Source: Reticulitermes speratus (lineage: Eukaryota > Arthropoda > Insecta > Blattodea > Rhinotermitidae). Taken from it: DNA of 64,000 bases. A program made the translations under genes and the position numbers. The stretch is from contig JAJKFL010000042.1 of the NCBI GenBank assembly GCA_021186555.1, positions 44,548,980-44,612,979 of the forward strand, read 5' to 3'. Under the pieces are notes generated by a model. That model saw only the letters and a program-made list of their open reading frames with translations, was not told the origin of the DNA and did no database searches. Below, piece by piece: positions 31,691-42,200 of the stretch. Positions within the stretch are counted from its first letter, which is position 1. Each line of letters starts with the position of its first letter.

Positions 31691-31852
31691 TTGGATAGGC
31701 GTCTGAGTATCTACCCGACGTATTGGAGAGGGGTACTTGTTTATTATTCTTTAAGGACTCTGTCGTCATCCCAGGCCGTACAATGTAGCTTCCAATTTTA
31801 GAATAACTGAGTAATGAATCGTACAGGATGTGACGCAAAACACTAATGTGTT

Positions 31853-32115
31853 AAATAAAGTTTTTTTTTTCCCATGGGGGAACATCCCCTACTGGGCTAG
31901 GGCCTCCTCATTATCGAGGCTCCACGATCACACTCAGACACACCACACTCGATAGGATTCCTCTGGACGAGTGATGAGCCCGACGCAGAGACCTGTACCT
32001 CACAAGGACAGATATCCATGCCCCCGGTGGGATTCGAACCCACTATCCCAGCAAGCAAGCGGCCGCAGACCCACGCCTTAGACCGCGCGGCCACTGTGAT
32101 CGGCAAAATAAAGTT
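31853..32115 (-). mobile_element. tRNA-derived SINE, family D, with TSD
   Basis: AAATAAAGTT flanks both sides (31853-31862; 32106-32115). Minus copy with poly(T), GGGGGAACATCCCCTACTGG, TCCTCATTATCGAGGCTCCA, box B GGGATTCGAACCCAC, and head inverse TTAGACCGCGCGGCCACTG. Confidence 0.9.
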
Positions 32116-33119
32116 AATATCCTAGGATTTGTCTGGGCCTGCCGACTAAATTCATGAGGGACATTGAGATACTGGGTTTCCGGGTCGATAGTCGAAATGG
32201 GAAACTGCCGTGTACAATTCAGAAGAGTCATCTTGCAAGTAAATTTGCTCTCGATACAATGACAAAGAGACTTTCTGAGCCTGGGTAAATTCCGCTGCCG
32301 TTATGTCTGAAGCAGTTTTGTTTAACTTTGGTCATTGAATTCAGCGAGTTCATTCGTGTGTACGTAAAGTAAACAGAGTTGCTCAGCGCTGGAAACTACT
32401 GTGTTACGTTCTTATGAGAAAACATCTTGAATCGAATGTAGTGTATTTGCCGCTTCGAGTTTCATTTCTCTGTATTGACTTGCTATGTACGCTTTTGCTA
32501 TTTTGTGTTACGTGAATACAGTCAAAGCAATTTTTCATTCTTTCGGATACTTTTCGGAGATAAACCAGACAAATCCGTTACGTAAATACGATTATAATAC
32601 TTTTCAGAGCGTGTCTCTTTTTTTTATTCCGGAAGAGTGTTACAAGAGAAGCAACGTGAAAACATATTCCAAGATCTTGTTCTCTTCTGGGTCTGGGGTT
32701 GTAACAAATGACCCCATTTCCTTCCATTAAGGTCATTGTTTTACTACAGACCTACTGGAACTAGCTCATTTCATTCGCCAGGAGAACATCAGAGACCATT
32801 TATTTAGCCTGCAGAGCAGGGCTTAAATATACAGGGTGATTCAATTTTTGAGCCGTAAAGATATACTCATCTTCTATCAATCTGTAAAGTGTACGGAAAC
32901 ATTTATTTCTTACGTTATTTTACGACGCTTTATCGCCTACAGAACATGTATAGCACAAGTAATGAGAATGGGAAGCATACAAACTGTATCGTTACGTGCT
33001 GACACACTTTAGCTTGTGAATTAGGTACAAAAACATTAGAAATTAAAACGCGATTTATCTACACACCCAAGAGTAATGGAAAAACGTGACTGTGGTATTG
33101 GTCAGGTGTTTAGTCTGCG
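32116..33119. other. Mostly unrecognised
   Basis: ATATACAGGGTGATTCAATT at 32827 looks like a Tc1/mariner-type terminus preceded by TA; no partner terminus or transposase follows. Confidence 0.35.
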
Positions 33120-33270
33120 GCTTGTTACTTTCACAGGTCCGGTTTAATTTCTAAGGTAATGGGATTTGTGGTGGACAAAGTAGCACAGGGAGAGGTTTTC
33201 CTTCGAGTTATTTGTTATTTCCTGTCGATTACCATTCAACCAATGCTTTGTATTAATTTGTCCATCATAG
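33120..33270 (+). mobile_element. SINE family E, headless fragment
   Basis: GGGATTTGTGGTGGACAAAG, CAGGGAGAGGTTTTCCTTCG and CGATTACCATTCAACCAATG match the family E body. No tRNA-like head. Confidence 0.65.
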
Positions 33271-33829
33271 TGGGTGGTCAGTGGACCAGTTAGGGGCCGC
33301 CGTACTTCAAACAGGATCCTACCGCAGGAGAATAGAATCGGCAAAGACAGCGAATTTAGAGAATACTGGATATCAGTGAAATGATAATATGTCAAAATAA
33401 AGGTTAGGACATGTAGAAAGAATGTATGAGAGGAGAAATGAAAGTGTTTCATGACTATCAACATAGAATATAACATGCCAGGAACGACCAAGAAAGTAAG
33501 AAACGGTAATTTTTAAAGTTCTAAATCCCAGTGGTAACTATAGATTGTTTTCTAAGCAGCATTAACGGTTTTTTAAATTCTTGTGATTTAAATTGGCTTT
33601 TTTTTTTAGTGGAGACAATAGACGAAATGTGTTTACTTTGAGATGGGCGGCGAGTTTAAAAGTCGGTTCAGACGACATATAGGTTGAAAAGTGTCGATTC
33701 TTAAAACTGTAAAGGCTAAGGCATTATACCGTGATATTTGTGACGACTATTAATGAGAACACGTGTTCTGTATCCGCACATAGACACGTGTACAGGAGTA
33801 GCACAGCCACATCCAGCTACTAACAGGAA
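33271..33829. other. No recognisable feature
   Basis: No gene or repeat family identified. Confidence 0.4.
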
Positions 33830-34150
33830 GGAATATGAGAGGGGAAACAGGAAGCTGTGTATATTAGTGACTGTAGAGTGTGGACTGAGATTGCGAAGGG
33901 TGGGGAACGGATATGTGAAGAAAAATCAGTAAATGAATTGAATGTATGAGTGTGCGTAGTTGCATGCTTATTGTTAGTATTTAGTTTTAAATCTATATAC
34001 CGTAATCTTTTTATCTGAGTTATCTTGTAGATTGCGCTGTGTTTTCATTGTGTGAAGGGTTAAAAATTTTGTCTTTTACCCCCTCCTACCAAGTATATAT
34101 CATTAATTGACCCGATTTTTGGTCTTTAAAAACTGAATCCAAAGTTATGG
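33830..34150 (+). repeat. Unclassified dispersed repeat X, copy 2
   Basis: GTGTGGACTGAGATTGCGAA, GGGGAACGGATATGTGAAGA, GGGTTAAAAATTTTGTCTTT and CCCGATTTTTGGTCTTTAAA parallel the copy at 31240-31690. No coding capacity. Confidence 0.65.
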
Positions 34151-34179
34151 AAATTAGTGGAAGAGGATTTGAAGATATT

Positions 34180-34321
34180 GAGTTAAACTGGCTGAGGATA
34201 GGAACCGGTGCCTGTATTCTTTGTGTAAAGTAATAATACTTTAGGTTCCATAAAAGTGGGAGATTTTCGACCAAGTAAGAGTGATTTTCAGCCCTTAAGA
34301 ACGAATTTTCTTCCTGGAGTT
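34180..34321 (+). mobile_element. LINE 3'-end fragment
   Basis: GGTTCCATAAAAGTGGGAGA, then TTCGACCAAGTAAGAGTGAT and TTCTTCCTGGAGTTCAG match the 3' UTR of the LINE at 3975. It is directly followed by the inverted copy below. Confidence 0.6.
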
Positions 34322-34611
34322 CAGTTCTACTGACTAACTAACTAACTAACTAACTCCATGGAGCAGAGTCCTTCTTGAGAAGCTAACAGGTCGTCAGCTA
34401 GTCAAGAAATTCCCCGCGTTTTATGGAACCCGAAGGTTCATTACCGCACTCACAAGAGCCCCGCCACCTGTCCCTATCCTGAGCCATATAAATCCAGTCC
34501 ATGCCCCCCCATCCCACTTCTTGAAGATCCATTTTAATATTATCCTCCCATCTACGCCTGGGTCTTCCAAGTGGTCTCCTTCCCTCAGGTCTCCCCACCA
34601 GTTCTACTGAC
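34322..34611 (-). mobile_element. LINE 3'-end insertion with TSD
   Basis: The 13-bp duplication CAGTTCTACTGAC is at 34322-34334 and 34599-34611. The minus strand encodes [20 protein letters not shown], then [20 protein letters not shown], and a 3' UTR ending in (AGTT)n next to the left duplication. Mutations break the frame after DRDRWRG. It landed beside an older fragment of the same family in the opposite orientation. Confidence 0.92.
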
Positions 34612-35189
34612 GTACAAGTAAAATTATGATCAACTAAAAAAAAATTGTTAATTCGTAAATAATGTTTTTTTTATATCTGAGAAGAAAGAGGTTAAATTTA
34701 ATACTCCAGTGGGTCATTGTGGGAGACTGGACGTTCGTTCTTGACTCGTGACATCCAGTTCAGATGGCGCGGTATTATTGATGAAGTTATCGTACGTAAG
34801 CCGAAACGTGTTACCACATTCCGCTGTACCCCCCTGGATGAGGTGAAGCCCTTAAAATCTGCGCATTTATCACAGAGATGTATTTGCGCTGGGACTGACC
34901 TCACGGCACACACGTGTCTGCAGTATTAATGTGCCAGCACTGAAGTGTGAATGTAAAAATGGAACATGAAATATTAATGCAACATCCAGATAATATCAGT
35001 CTCTCCCCCCAGTCTCCTGCCGGATAGATTACACGCGACTCCTCATACCGAATTAACGGTCTTGAAATATGGAAAGAGAATGACTGTACTTTTCTGGCCA
35101 CTGCTTCCCTATTTCCGGAAGAGCATTGCTATGCTTAAAGGTTCCCAGGTTTCGCCCGTTTGTCCTAGTAAGAATAATATTAAGACGAA
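34612..35189. other. No recognisable feature
   Basis: GCCGAAACGTGTTACC near 34800 resembles hammerhead 3' words but has no core upstream. Confidence 0.4.
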
Positions 35190-35356
35190 GTTGAATATGG
35201 AGTATTGGTAGAATGATATTGACAGGGGGAAACACGAGATACTCGGGCAGAATCCTGTTTCAGTGCCTCTTTGTCCACGTTAAACCTCACAGGGACTGCT
35301 CCGGGATCAAACCCGGATCTCTGCAATGAGAGGCCGGTGACTACTCGACTGTGCCG
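35190..35356 (-). mobile_element. tRNA-derived SINE, family E
   Basis: Minus copy: GAATGATATTGACAGGGGGA, CCTCTTTGTCCACGTTAAAC, box B inverse CGGGATCAAACCCGG, AGAGGCCGGTGACTACTCGA. Confidence 0.78.
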
Positions 35357-35371
35357 TGAAATAAAAGAGCT

Positions 35372-35640
35372 GGTATAGCGTAGTCGGTATAATGACTGGG
35401 CTACGAGCTGTACTATCCGGGTTCGAATCCCGGGAGTGGCAAGAGATTTTTCTCTTCTCCAAAACGTCCAGACTGGGGTTGGGGTTATTTCCAGGGGATA
35501 AAGCGGCCGGAGCCTGAAGTTGAACACACTTCTTCCTAGAGCCGAGGTCAAGAATGAGTGGAGCTATACCTCCACTCCTATATGCCTTCATGGCGAGGAC
35601 AGGGACAATTTTACCGTTGCTGTATGTTTCCTTTACCTCT
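35372..35640 (+). mobile_element. tRNA-derived SINE, family B
   Basis: Head GAGCTGGTATAGCGTAGTCG, box B CCGGGTTCGAATCCCGG, body GAGATTTTTCTCTTCTCC and ATAAAGCGGCCGGAGCC, tail GTCAAGAATGAGTGGAGCTA and TATGCCTTCATGGCGAGGAC. Confidence 0.85.
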
Positions 35641-36176
35641 GCTTTTACCCCGTACGCAGACATTGTGCCTGTGTTACAAAAACCAGTCATTTAACGATGT
35701 TTAAGAAGTAATAGGTATTATCCTGAGTCATACGAAACGTATAATGCAGTATATGAGCAGAACGAAGGGACTTTCGTGTGTTAAAGTACCTTGCAACTCC
35801 AAGATGGAGGAAGCGTCTGATCTGAAGAAGGAGGCAACAGAGTTATACAAAATGCTAATACCCGTCCCCTAAAATACGCAGTGTTACATTGTCAGAAGCG
35901 CAGTATTAGTGCTCACCGCCGCGAGAGTATCAATGTGTCTGATGTGTCCAGTTCATCAGAGTGCAAAGCACAAAAACTGAAAACAGCACTGACTAAAAAA
36001 CGCCATTACAAGACAGAGACAGTGCAAGGCATAAGGACAGACTTCTTTACCCCAACATACCGTAGAACACGTAACGTAGATATACAGGCAGTTTCCGGGT
36101 TACGCAATATGTGACTTACGTAAATTTAAAGTAAACAAATTCTTAATAATTATTAATATTATTAATTTATATTGTG

Positions 36177-36455
36177 GCCCGGGATAGCTCAGTCGGTATA
36201 GAGACTCGCTACGGGCTGGATGGTCCGGGGTTCGAGTCCCGGTGGGGACGAGATTTTCCGCAGCCTTCCAGACCGGCCCTGGAGCCCATCCAGCCTCCTA
36301 TAAAATGGGTACCTGGTCTCTTTCCCGGGGGTAAAGGGGCCGGAGCGTGGAGTTGACCACCCACCCTCATCTAGTGCCAGGGTTCAAGAAAGAGTACAGG
36401 TATACCTCTACTCTCCATCTGGGCCTTCATGGCCTGTTCTAGGGAGAACTTTACT
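36177..36455 (+). mobile_element. tRNA-derived SINE, family B
   Basis: Head CCCGGGATAGCTCAGTCGGT, box B GGGGTTCGAGTCCCGG, body GACCGGCCCTGGAGCCC and GGTAAAGGGGCCGGAGCG, tail GGGCCTTCATGGCCTGTTCT then TTTACTG. Nearly complete. Confidence 0.9.
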
Positions 36456-36484
36456 GTATTTACTTATTGATTGATATTCTGAAG

Positions 36485-36750
36485 TATATTAACTTTTTTT
36501 CCAATGGCTCGACATCCCTAGTGGGCCTAGGCCTCATCATTATCAAGGATTTAAGATCACACTTAGACACGTCACAATCGGTGGCAGTCCCCTGGACGAG
36601 TGATCAGCCCGTCGCAGAGACCTCTACCTGACAACTCACAACACTCAAGAAGAGACAGACATCCATGCCGCCGGTGGGATTCGAACCCGCAATCCTAGCG
36701 AGCGACCGCAGACCCCCGCCTTAGACCGCACGGCCACTTCGATCGGAAGT
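36485..36750 (-). mobile_element. tRNA-derived SINE, family D
   Basis: Poly(T), CTCGACATCCCTAGTGGGCC, AGTCCCCTGGACGAGTGATC, box B GGGATTCGAACCCGC, head inverse TTAGACCGCACGGCCACTTC. Approximate flanks GAAGTATATTA / GAAGTGTAATA. Confidence 0.87.
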
Positions 36751-36792
36751 GTAATAATATTATTTTTATTAATACTGTAATTATTAAATATA

Positions 36793-37122
36793 CACTGTAT
36801 TTTAATGGGGCGCGCGGTGGCGCAGTTGGTTGAGGCACTACGCTACAAACCCGAACGTCGCGGGTTCGATTCCCGATGGTGTCATTGGAATTTTTCCTTG
36901 ACATAATCTTTTCGGTCGCACCATGGCTCTGGGTCGACTCAGCCTCTAACAGAAATGAGTACCAGGAATATTTCCTGGGGAGTAAAGGCGGCCGGTGCGT
37001 AGGGCTGACAACATTACCACCTTCATGTGCCGATTGTCTAAAAATCTGAGAGCCTCAACCTCCTGGAACCCTAAGGGCCTGTCCAGGCCTGTAATGGGAC
37101 TGCTTTACACTGTATTTTAATG
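36793..37122 (+). mobile_element. tRNA-derived SINE, family A, with 16-bp TSD
   Basis: The duplication ACACTGTATTTTAATG is at 36793-36808 and 37107-37122, exact. Head GCGCGCGGTGGCGCAGTTGG (box A), box B GCGGGTTCGATTCCCG, body GACATAATCTTTTCGGTCGC and CTGACAACATTACCACCTTC, end CCTGTAATGGGACTGCTTT. Confidence 0.95.
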
Positions 37123-37330
37123 TTTGTGTTTCATTGGAAGAAACAGATATAAGTAACATTTTAACCACGTGCACTCATATTGTAAGAACGTATAGCCTAC
37201 ATAACCAATGAGGTGTGATAAAGTGTGGTTGGGGTCAGTTCCAAGTTACGTCAATTTTGGTGTACGTAAGAGTGTCAGGAACGGAACCCTCACGTAAGTC
37301 GGAAATTGTGTATAAGCCATGAACGGCAAG

Positions 37331-37941
37331 CGGCTGCTCTGTGCAATTGTAACCACACTCAGCTGTTCAGTGTTACAACACTACTTAGTGGCGATGTTCA
37401 AACTTTGCTGATAGAATAATAGCTTTTAATTGCTGGGGTTTAAGACATTGTCAGAATCTTCAGTCGAAAGTAGCTATGAGTATAGTTGTGTGTCTGGTGA
37501 AAACTTTATAACAAATCAAGTAAGATTGCGTAAAACAGGACGCAAACTACGCTAGATCATGTACTTGTGGGTATGAAAGGGAAGGCAAAATATTCTGATG
37601 AGCTGAGTGGTGACAAACGTTCCTTGAATTTGGGTGAAGAATCCAAGAGACGTCGTTTAATGCGTGGTTCCGTAGCTCTGTCGTAACGTTATGATGAGGT
37701 ACATCCGACGTGGAGTACAGACCCTCCCTGACTTAAAGCAGTTTCAAGTTAGGATATTTCAGAGTTACGCAGTTTTAAAGACAGTAACAGTTTTTTTTGA
37801 CAAGCACGTCGATTTTTTTTTTTTTGCGGCAACGAGACAGCAGCGAGGCGAAGGCGGCGGAAGAATATTGTTGGGCGATAACACAGGCGGCGGAGCGTGT
37901 TGGAGTTTGGATTTCAACGTACATACGTAGTTGGTCATATA
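37331..37941. other. No recognisable feature
   Basis: A T/G-rich stretch with a 14-base T-run at about 37812. Short open frames only. Confidence 0.4.
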
Positions 37942-38131
37942 CAGTCGAACTCGTTTATAACGTCATTAAGGGGACTGAATATTTTGTGTCGTTATAAACG
38001 AGTGTTGTTATAACCGAGGAGTATAATGTTATGGTTAACAGTGAGGAATTAATTGGTACCACAGAATATCTGACGCTATACACTAGATGTCGCATAAACC
38101 GACGTCGTTATAACCGGGTTCGACTTTCGCA
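37942..38131. mobile_element. Short pogo/Tigger-like inverted-repeat element (MITE)
   Basis: The left end CAGTCGAACTCGTTTATAAC at 37943 mirrors the right end GTTATAACCGGGTTCGACT at 38108-38126. The left is preceded by TA. CGTTATAAACGAGTGTTGTT lies inside. About 185 bp and non-coding. The TATAACGA-rich ends are typical of Tigger-type miniature elements. Confidence 0.65.
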
Positions 38132-38184
38132 AAATTCGATTTGTGGCGGACCTTCTGCAACGTAACGACTGCTGCAGTCGGGAA

Positions 38185-38705
38185 GTCTGTAAAGGTGAAT
38201 TTGTCCCTGCCCACGCCATGAAGACACGTGGGGCCGTAGTGGTACAGTTCCACTCATTCTTAACCTCGACACTAGGTCGGGTGATAGGTCAGCTTCACGT
38301 CCCGGCTGCCTTATCACCGGTACTGAATGAATACTGGACTTTTTGGGTCCGGGATTGATTCTGGACATTCTGGATAACGGAAAAATCTCTTGAGATCTGC
38401 GCTCTTGTGGGATATTACTCTTCGCTGAGTGGTAGTTTTGTACCGACGTTTCGGGACAACCTATCAGCCTCATCTTGAAGGGTCAAGAATTGTTGGACTC
38501 CTTGACTCTTGAAGAAGGGACCGATAGGTCCGTACAGAACTACCACTCAACGCTGCTTAATATCCAGAAGAGCGCAGAAATAATGTACATTGCGGCGAAA
38601 ACCTGAAATCACGGAAAACCCTCTTGCCCATGCCGGGAATCGAACCACGATCCCTCTGTCATAAAGCCCTTAGCCTCGTCACTGTACTGACTACGCTGTC
38701 CCGGG
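38185..38705 (-). mobile_element. SINE family B, split by a foldback
   Basis: Left part 38185-38392: GTCCCTGCCCACGCCATGAA, TCTTAACCTCGACACTAGGT, CGTCCCGGCTGCCTTATCAC. Right part 38611-38705: CTCTTGCCCATGCCGGGAAT, CGAACCACGATCC, and head inverse CACTGTACTGACTACGCTGT. The two parts join at the insertion of the element below. Confidence 0.82.
38393..38610. mobile_element. Hammerhead foldback, family 2, inserted in SINE B with TSD
   Basis: A 218-bp insertion. The flanks ACGGAAAAATCTCTTG (38377-38392) and ACGGAAAACCCTCTTG (about 38611-38626) are a 16-bp target-site duplication with two mismatches. Left arm, minus strand: core TCAAGATGAGG (mutated from CTTGAAGATGGG), stem II remnant, then GTCCCGAAACGTCGG. 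Right arm: TTGAAGAAGGGACCGATAGG, but GTCCCGAAACG is deleted (AGGTCCGTACAG). One end carries the unpaired tail GCGGCGAAAACCTGAAATCA seen in the 12.7- and 48.6-kb copies. Confidence 0.82.
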
Positions 38706-39262
38706 CCCGACGTACGCGTCTTATGAAATACCTGTATATGCACACCTAGAGATGTGTAAAGGTGAATTCGAGGGATATGTTACACTAATAAATGTCCGGA
38801 TACGGTAATATTTGGAAGAGGTTCTGTTTCAGAAGTAGGCGTGCCACATCGGCTGCCATACTCAGAGCACCTGACGTCGAGACGGGCCGCCTGTTACAGA
38901 CGGTTCGCTGATCTTCCATGCTCTTTGTCCCTACATCGATCATGTTGCATGTTTCATGTTTATCAGCACAATCATAATTAAAACTGCAGCGTCAGTGCGA
39001 AGAGGCGTCGTGTTACTTCGGTTATCTCGTAGTTTGGTGTAGCATTTTGTAACATGCTAGCGGCTGGCATTTCACTGTGAAGAATTTTTAGTCCTCCTTA
39101 CGTCCAAGCTGGATGGCTTTCGCTTGTAGGTTGTCTGGATAGCTAATTTTGTGTGATTTGATGTTGTTACACGTTGTTAATAAAGCTGACAGTGGGTTAT
39201 GACGTCATGTTAATTGACAACTTATCTTCAACAAGGTGAAAGCAAGCTGTGCAGAAACGTGA
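38706..39262. other. No recognisable feature
   Basis: Left flank of the satellite; no gene or repeat family recognised. GTTGTTAATAAAGCTGACAG at 39173 contains an isolated AATAAA. Confidence 0.4.
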
Positions 39263-42200
39263 GTAATAATGGAATAAATGCGATAAACGTAATACATGTA
39301 GTAATAATGGAATAAATGTGATAAACGTAATGCATGTAGTAATAATGGAATAAATGTGATAAACGTAATACATGTAGTAATAATGGAATAAATGTGATAA
39401 ACGTAATACATGAAGTAATAATGGAATAAATGCGATAAACGTAATACATGAAGTAGTAATGGAATAAATGCGATAAACGTAATACATGTAGTAATAATTG
39501 AATACATGTGATAAACGTAATACATGTAGTAATAATGGAATAAATGTGATAAACGTAATATATGTAGTAATAATGGAATAAATGCGATAAACGTAATACA
39601 TGTAGTAATAATGGAATAAATGCGATAAACGTAATACATGTAGTAATAATGGAATAAATGTGATAAACGTAATACATGTAGTAATAATGGAATAAATGCG
39701 ATAAACGTAATACATGAAGTAATAATGGAATAAATGCGATAAACGTAATACATGTAGTAATAATTGAATACATGTGATAAACATAATACATGTAGTATAA
39801 TGGAATAAATGTGATAAACGTAATACATGTAGTAATAATGGAATAAATGCGATAAACGTAATACATGTATAATAATGGAATAAATGCGATAAACGTAATA
39901 CATGTAGTAATAATGGAATAAATGCGATAAACGTAATACATGTAGTAATAATGGAATAAATGCGATAAACGTAATACGTGTAGTAATAATGGAATAAATG
40001 CGATAAACGTAATACGTGTAGTAATAATGGAATAAATGCGATAAACGTAATACATGCAGTAATAATGGAATAAATGCGATAAACGTAATACATGTAGTAA
40101 TAATGGAATAAATGCGATAAACGTAATACATGCAGTAATAATGGAATAAATGTGATAAACGTAATACATGTAGTAATAATGGAATAAATGCGATAAACGT
40201 AATACATGAAGTAATAATGGAATAAATGCGATAAACGTAATACATGTAGTAATAATGGAATAAATGCGATAAACGTAATACATGTAGTAATAATGGAATA
40301 AATGCGATAAACGTAATACGTGTAGTAATAATGGAATAAATGCGATAAACGTAATGCATGTAGTAATAATGGAATAAATGCGATAAACGTAATACATGTA
40401 GTAATAATGGAATAAATGCGATAAACGTAATACATGTAGTAATAATGGAATAAATGCGATAAACGTAATAATGTAGTAATAATGGAATAAATGCGATAAA
40501 CATAATACATGTACTAATAATGGAATAAATGCGATAAACGTAATACATGTAGTAATAATGGAATAACTGCGATAAACGTAATACATGTAGTAATAATGGA
40601 ATAAATGCGATAAACGTAATACATGTAGTAATAATGGAATAAATGCGATAAACGTAATACATGTAGTAATAATGGAATAAATGCGATAAACGTAATACAT
40701 GTAGTAATAATGGAATAAATGCGATAAACGTAATACATGTAGTAATAATGGAAATAAATGCGATAAACGTAATACATGTAGTAATAATGGAATAAATGCG
40801 ATAAACGTAATACGTGTGGTAATAATGGAATAAATGCGATAAACGTAATACGTGTGGTAATAATGGAATAAATGCGATAAACGTAATACATGTACTAATA
40901 ATGGAATAAATGCGATAAACGTAATACATGTAGTAATAATGGAATAAATGCGATAAACGTAATACATGCAGTACTAATGAAATAAATGCGATAAACGTAA
41001 TACATGTAGTAATAATGGAATAAATGCGATAAACGTAATACGTGTAGTAATAATGGAATAAATGCGATAAACGTAATACATGTAGTAATAATGGAATAAA
41101 TGCGATAAACGTAATACATGTACTAATAATGGAATAAATGCGATAAACGTAATACATGTAGTAATAATGGAATAAATGCGATAAACGTAATACATGTAGT
41201 AATAATGGAATAAATGCGATAAACGTAATACATGTAGTAATAATGGAATAAATGCGATAAACGTAATACATGTAGTAATAATGGAATAAATGCGATAAAC
41301 GTAATACGTGTAGTAATAATGGAATAAATGCGATAAACGTAATACGTGTAGTAATAATGGAATAAATGCGATAAACGTAATACATGTAGTAATAATGGAA
41401 TAAATGCGATAAACGTAATACATGTAGTAATAATGGAATAAATGCGATAAACGTAATACATGTAGTAATAATGGAATAAATGCGATAAACGTAATACATG
41501 TAGTAATAATGGAATAAATGCGATAAACGTAATACATGTACTAATAATGGAATAAATGCGATAAACGTAATACATGTAGTAATAATGGAATAAATGCGAT
41601 AAACGTAATACATGTAGTAATAATGGAATAAATGCGATAAACGTAATACATGTAGTAATAATGGAATAAATGCGATAAACGTAATACATGTAGTAATAAT
41701 GGAATAAATGCGATAAACGTAATACGTGTAGTAATAATGGAATAAATGCGATAAACGTAATACGTGTAGTAATAATGGAATAAATGCGATAAACGTAATA
41801 CATGTAGTAATAATGGAATAAATGCGATAAACGTAATACGTGTGGTAATAATGGAATAAATGCGATAAACGTAATACATGTAGTAATAATGGAATAAATG
41901 CGATAAACGTAATACATGTAGTAATAATGGAATAAATGTGATAAACGTAATACATGTAGTAATAATGGAATAAATGTGATAAACGTAATACATGTAGTAA
42001 TAATGGAATAAATGTGATAAACGTAATACATGTAGTAATAATGGAATAAATGCGATAAACATAATACATGTACTAATAATGGAATAAATGCGATAAACGT
42101 AATACATGTAGTAATAATGGAATAAATGCGATAAACGTAATACATGTACTAATAATGGAATAAATGCGATAAACGTAATACATGTAGTAATAATGGAATA

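Larger units (their letters stand above)
36088..37330. mobile_element. Possible DNA transposon, split by three SINEs
   Basis: The left end, ATACAGGCAGTTTCCGGGTT at 36090 with ACGCAATATGTGACTTACG, and a right end near 37250-37310 (GTGTACGTAAGAGTGTCAGG, CCCTCACGTAAGTCGG) look like the opposite termini of one element of Tigger/pogo-like type. Between them sit SINE B, SINE D and SINE A copies. The match of the ends is partial. Confidence 0.4.

Noticed and set aside
35881-36114. 77-codon open frame with a Ser/Lys-rich sequence
   Set aside because: No domain, no context and no repeat support; could be chance.
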